Notes under the pieces: generated by a model | Seen by the model: only the letters and a program-made list of their open reading frames with translations | Told to the model about the DNA's origin: nothing | Database searches by the model: none | DNA from: Aurantimicrobium minutum | GTDB lineage: Bacteria > Actinomycetota > Actinomycetes > Actinomycetales > Microbacteriaceae | Assembly: GCF_029893825.1 (NCBI RefSeq) | Contig: NZ_JARXXV010000001.1 | Coordinates: 1,488,001-1,552,000, forward strand | DNA length: 64,000 bases | Direction of reading: 5' to 3' | Program-made: the position numbers and the translations under genes | Part shown: piece after piece, positions 63,427-64,000 of the stretch | How positions within the stretch are numbered: the first letter of the stretch is position 1 | How the letters are laid out: every line of letters starts with the position of its first letter

Positions 63427-64000
63427 ATGAAGGTTCGACGCTTCGACATTCTGGGATTGCCCGCGCGCGTGACGCGCATCTGGCGCCGATCCCTCCAGTT
63501 TCGAACCGTCGTGTCCTCGATGGCACTCTCTGGAGTTGCCATCATCTTGGTCGGTGTCTATATGTCCTTCTCGATCAGCAATGACCTCTTTGCCTCGAGG
63601 TTGAATCAGGTTCTTTCAGAATCTCAGCGTGCCCAGGTTGCTGCCCAGCGCATCTTCGATTCCTCAGACGCCACAGACCAGGCCTCGATGCAATCTGTCA
63701 TGAATGCTGCCCGCACTGCCATTCGTGACGCCTCCTCGAGCTCGCTGGTGGCGGTCTATCGAGTGCCAGACCAGGAACCCAACCCCCTTGCACCGCAGAA
63801 CTTCTCCAGTACGGAGCTCACCGGCGGTGTGATTACTCCTGAACTCAAAGATCAGGTGATGACCACCGCAGATCAGCAATTCTGGCAATCAGTTGAACTG
63901 CCCGTGAACGGCTCTCTTGTTCCCGGAGTTGTCGTTGGTTCTCAACTAGATATTCCTGGTGCAGGAACTTATGAGTTGTTCATTGGGTATGACTTTGAAC
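63427..64000 (+). CDS. mtrB: sensor histidine kinase MtrB, N-terminal part (3' end outside window)
   Basis: The open frame starting ATG-AAG-GTT-CGA runs to the window edge without a stop (191 residues seen). A basic N-terminal stretch RIWRRSLQFRTVV is followed by a membrane helix (about residues 30-52) and the extracytoplasmic sensor domain. RSLQFRT is typical of MtrB. The kinase core lies downstream of the window. Partner of MtrA encoded just upstream. Confidence 0.93.
   Translation, partial: MKVRRFDILGLPARVTRIWRRSLQFRTVVSSMALSGVAIILVGVYMSFSISNDLFASRLNQVLSESQRAQVAAQRIFDSSDATDQASMQSVMNAARTAIRDASSSSLVAVYRVPDQEPNPLAPQNFSSTELTGGVITPELKDQVMTTADQQFWQSVELPVNGSLVPGVVVGSQLDIPGAGTYELFIGYDFE

Noticed and set aside
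62567-63526. 319-codon open frame on the minus strand across ahcY, mtrA and mtrB
   Set aside because: It spans three well-supported genes on the other strand and has no family motif.

Overview
The window is a gene-dense, almost gap-free piece of an actinobacterial chromosome. Markers are MtrA/MtrB, a WhiB2-type regulator, DUF3499, an acyl-CoA carboxylase with separate alpha, beta and epsilon subunits, and a TopA with a lysine-rich tail. Moderate GC (mid 50s by eye), very short intergenic gaps, many apparently leaderless genes and the gene content fit a small-genome member of Microbacteriaceae; a freshwater genus of the Aquiluna, Rhodoluna or Aurantimicrobium type is a guess. From about 27.6 kb onward the gene content largely follows the sdhCDAB to mtrAB segment of Mycobacterium tuberculosis (from memory), so most of the window is core genome.

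Layout. 0-5 kb: end of topA, tmk, holB and a secreted peptidase-like lipoprotein. 5-8.6 kb: a copper locus with a BlaI-type repressor and M56 protease diverging from PCu(A)C chaperone, Tat-exported DyP peroxidase and CopC; two identical-format palindromes sit in the divergent promoter. Then tRNA-Thr(CGT), an MMPL exporter, gabD and an ABC exporter. 15-18.7 kb: an FMN-riboswitch-controlled ribD-ribE-ribBA-ribH operon. 18.7-21.5 kb: trpS, xthA, a YihY protein. 21.6-27.6 kb: a compact fructose PTS locus (fruR, fruK, EIIA, EIIB, EIIC, HPr) diverging from ptsI, with a probable FruR operator array between. 27.6-31.1 kb: sdhCDAB. 31-36 kb: manC, add, purine nucleoside phosphorylase, an LpdA-like flavoprotein. 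36-42.4 kb: acyl-CoA carboxylase genes with maf, an RNA methyltransferase and birA. 42.4-52.3 kb: membrane and glycan genes (PH-domain protein, Ppm1-like mannosyltransferase, GtrA, LCP ligase, two Wzy/WaaL-like proteins, manA) with purK-purE and an acyl-CoA dehydrogenase. 52.4-64 kb: whiB2, a giant glycosyltransferase, a DUF5719 protein, a metallopeptidase-family gene, DUF3499, manB, ahcY, mtrA and the start of mtrB.

The most unusual feature is at 57.73-59.52 kb. Two overlapping, AT-richer genes encode cytosolic-looking proteins of no recognised family and interrupt the otherwise conserved metallopeptidase-DUF3499 neighbourhood. The two proteins appear to share one architecture (two beta-rich halves), and therefore look like a co-transferred, probably co-assembling pair.

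A second window-wide signal is promoter architecture. At least 17 genes have a TANNNT box, usually TAGNCT, ending exactly 6 or 7 bases before the start codon, as expected for leaderless mRNAs. At 51.1 kb one 7-bp element supplies overlapping -10 boxes for two divergent genes.
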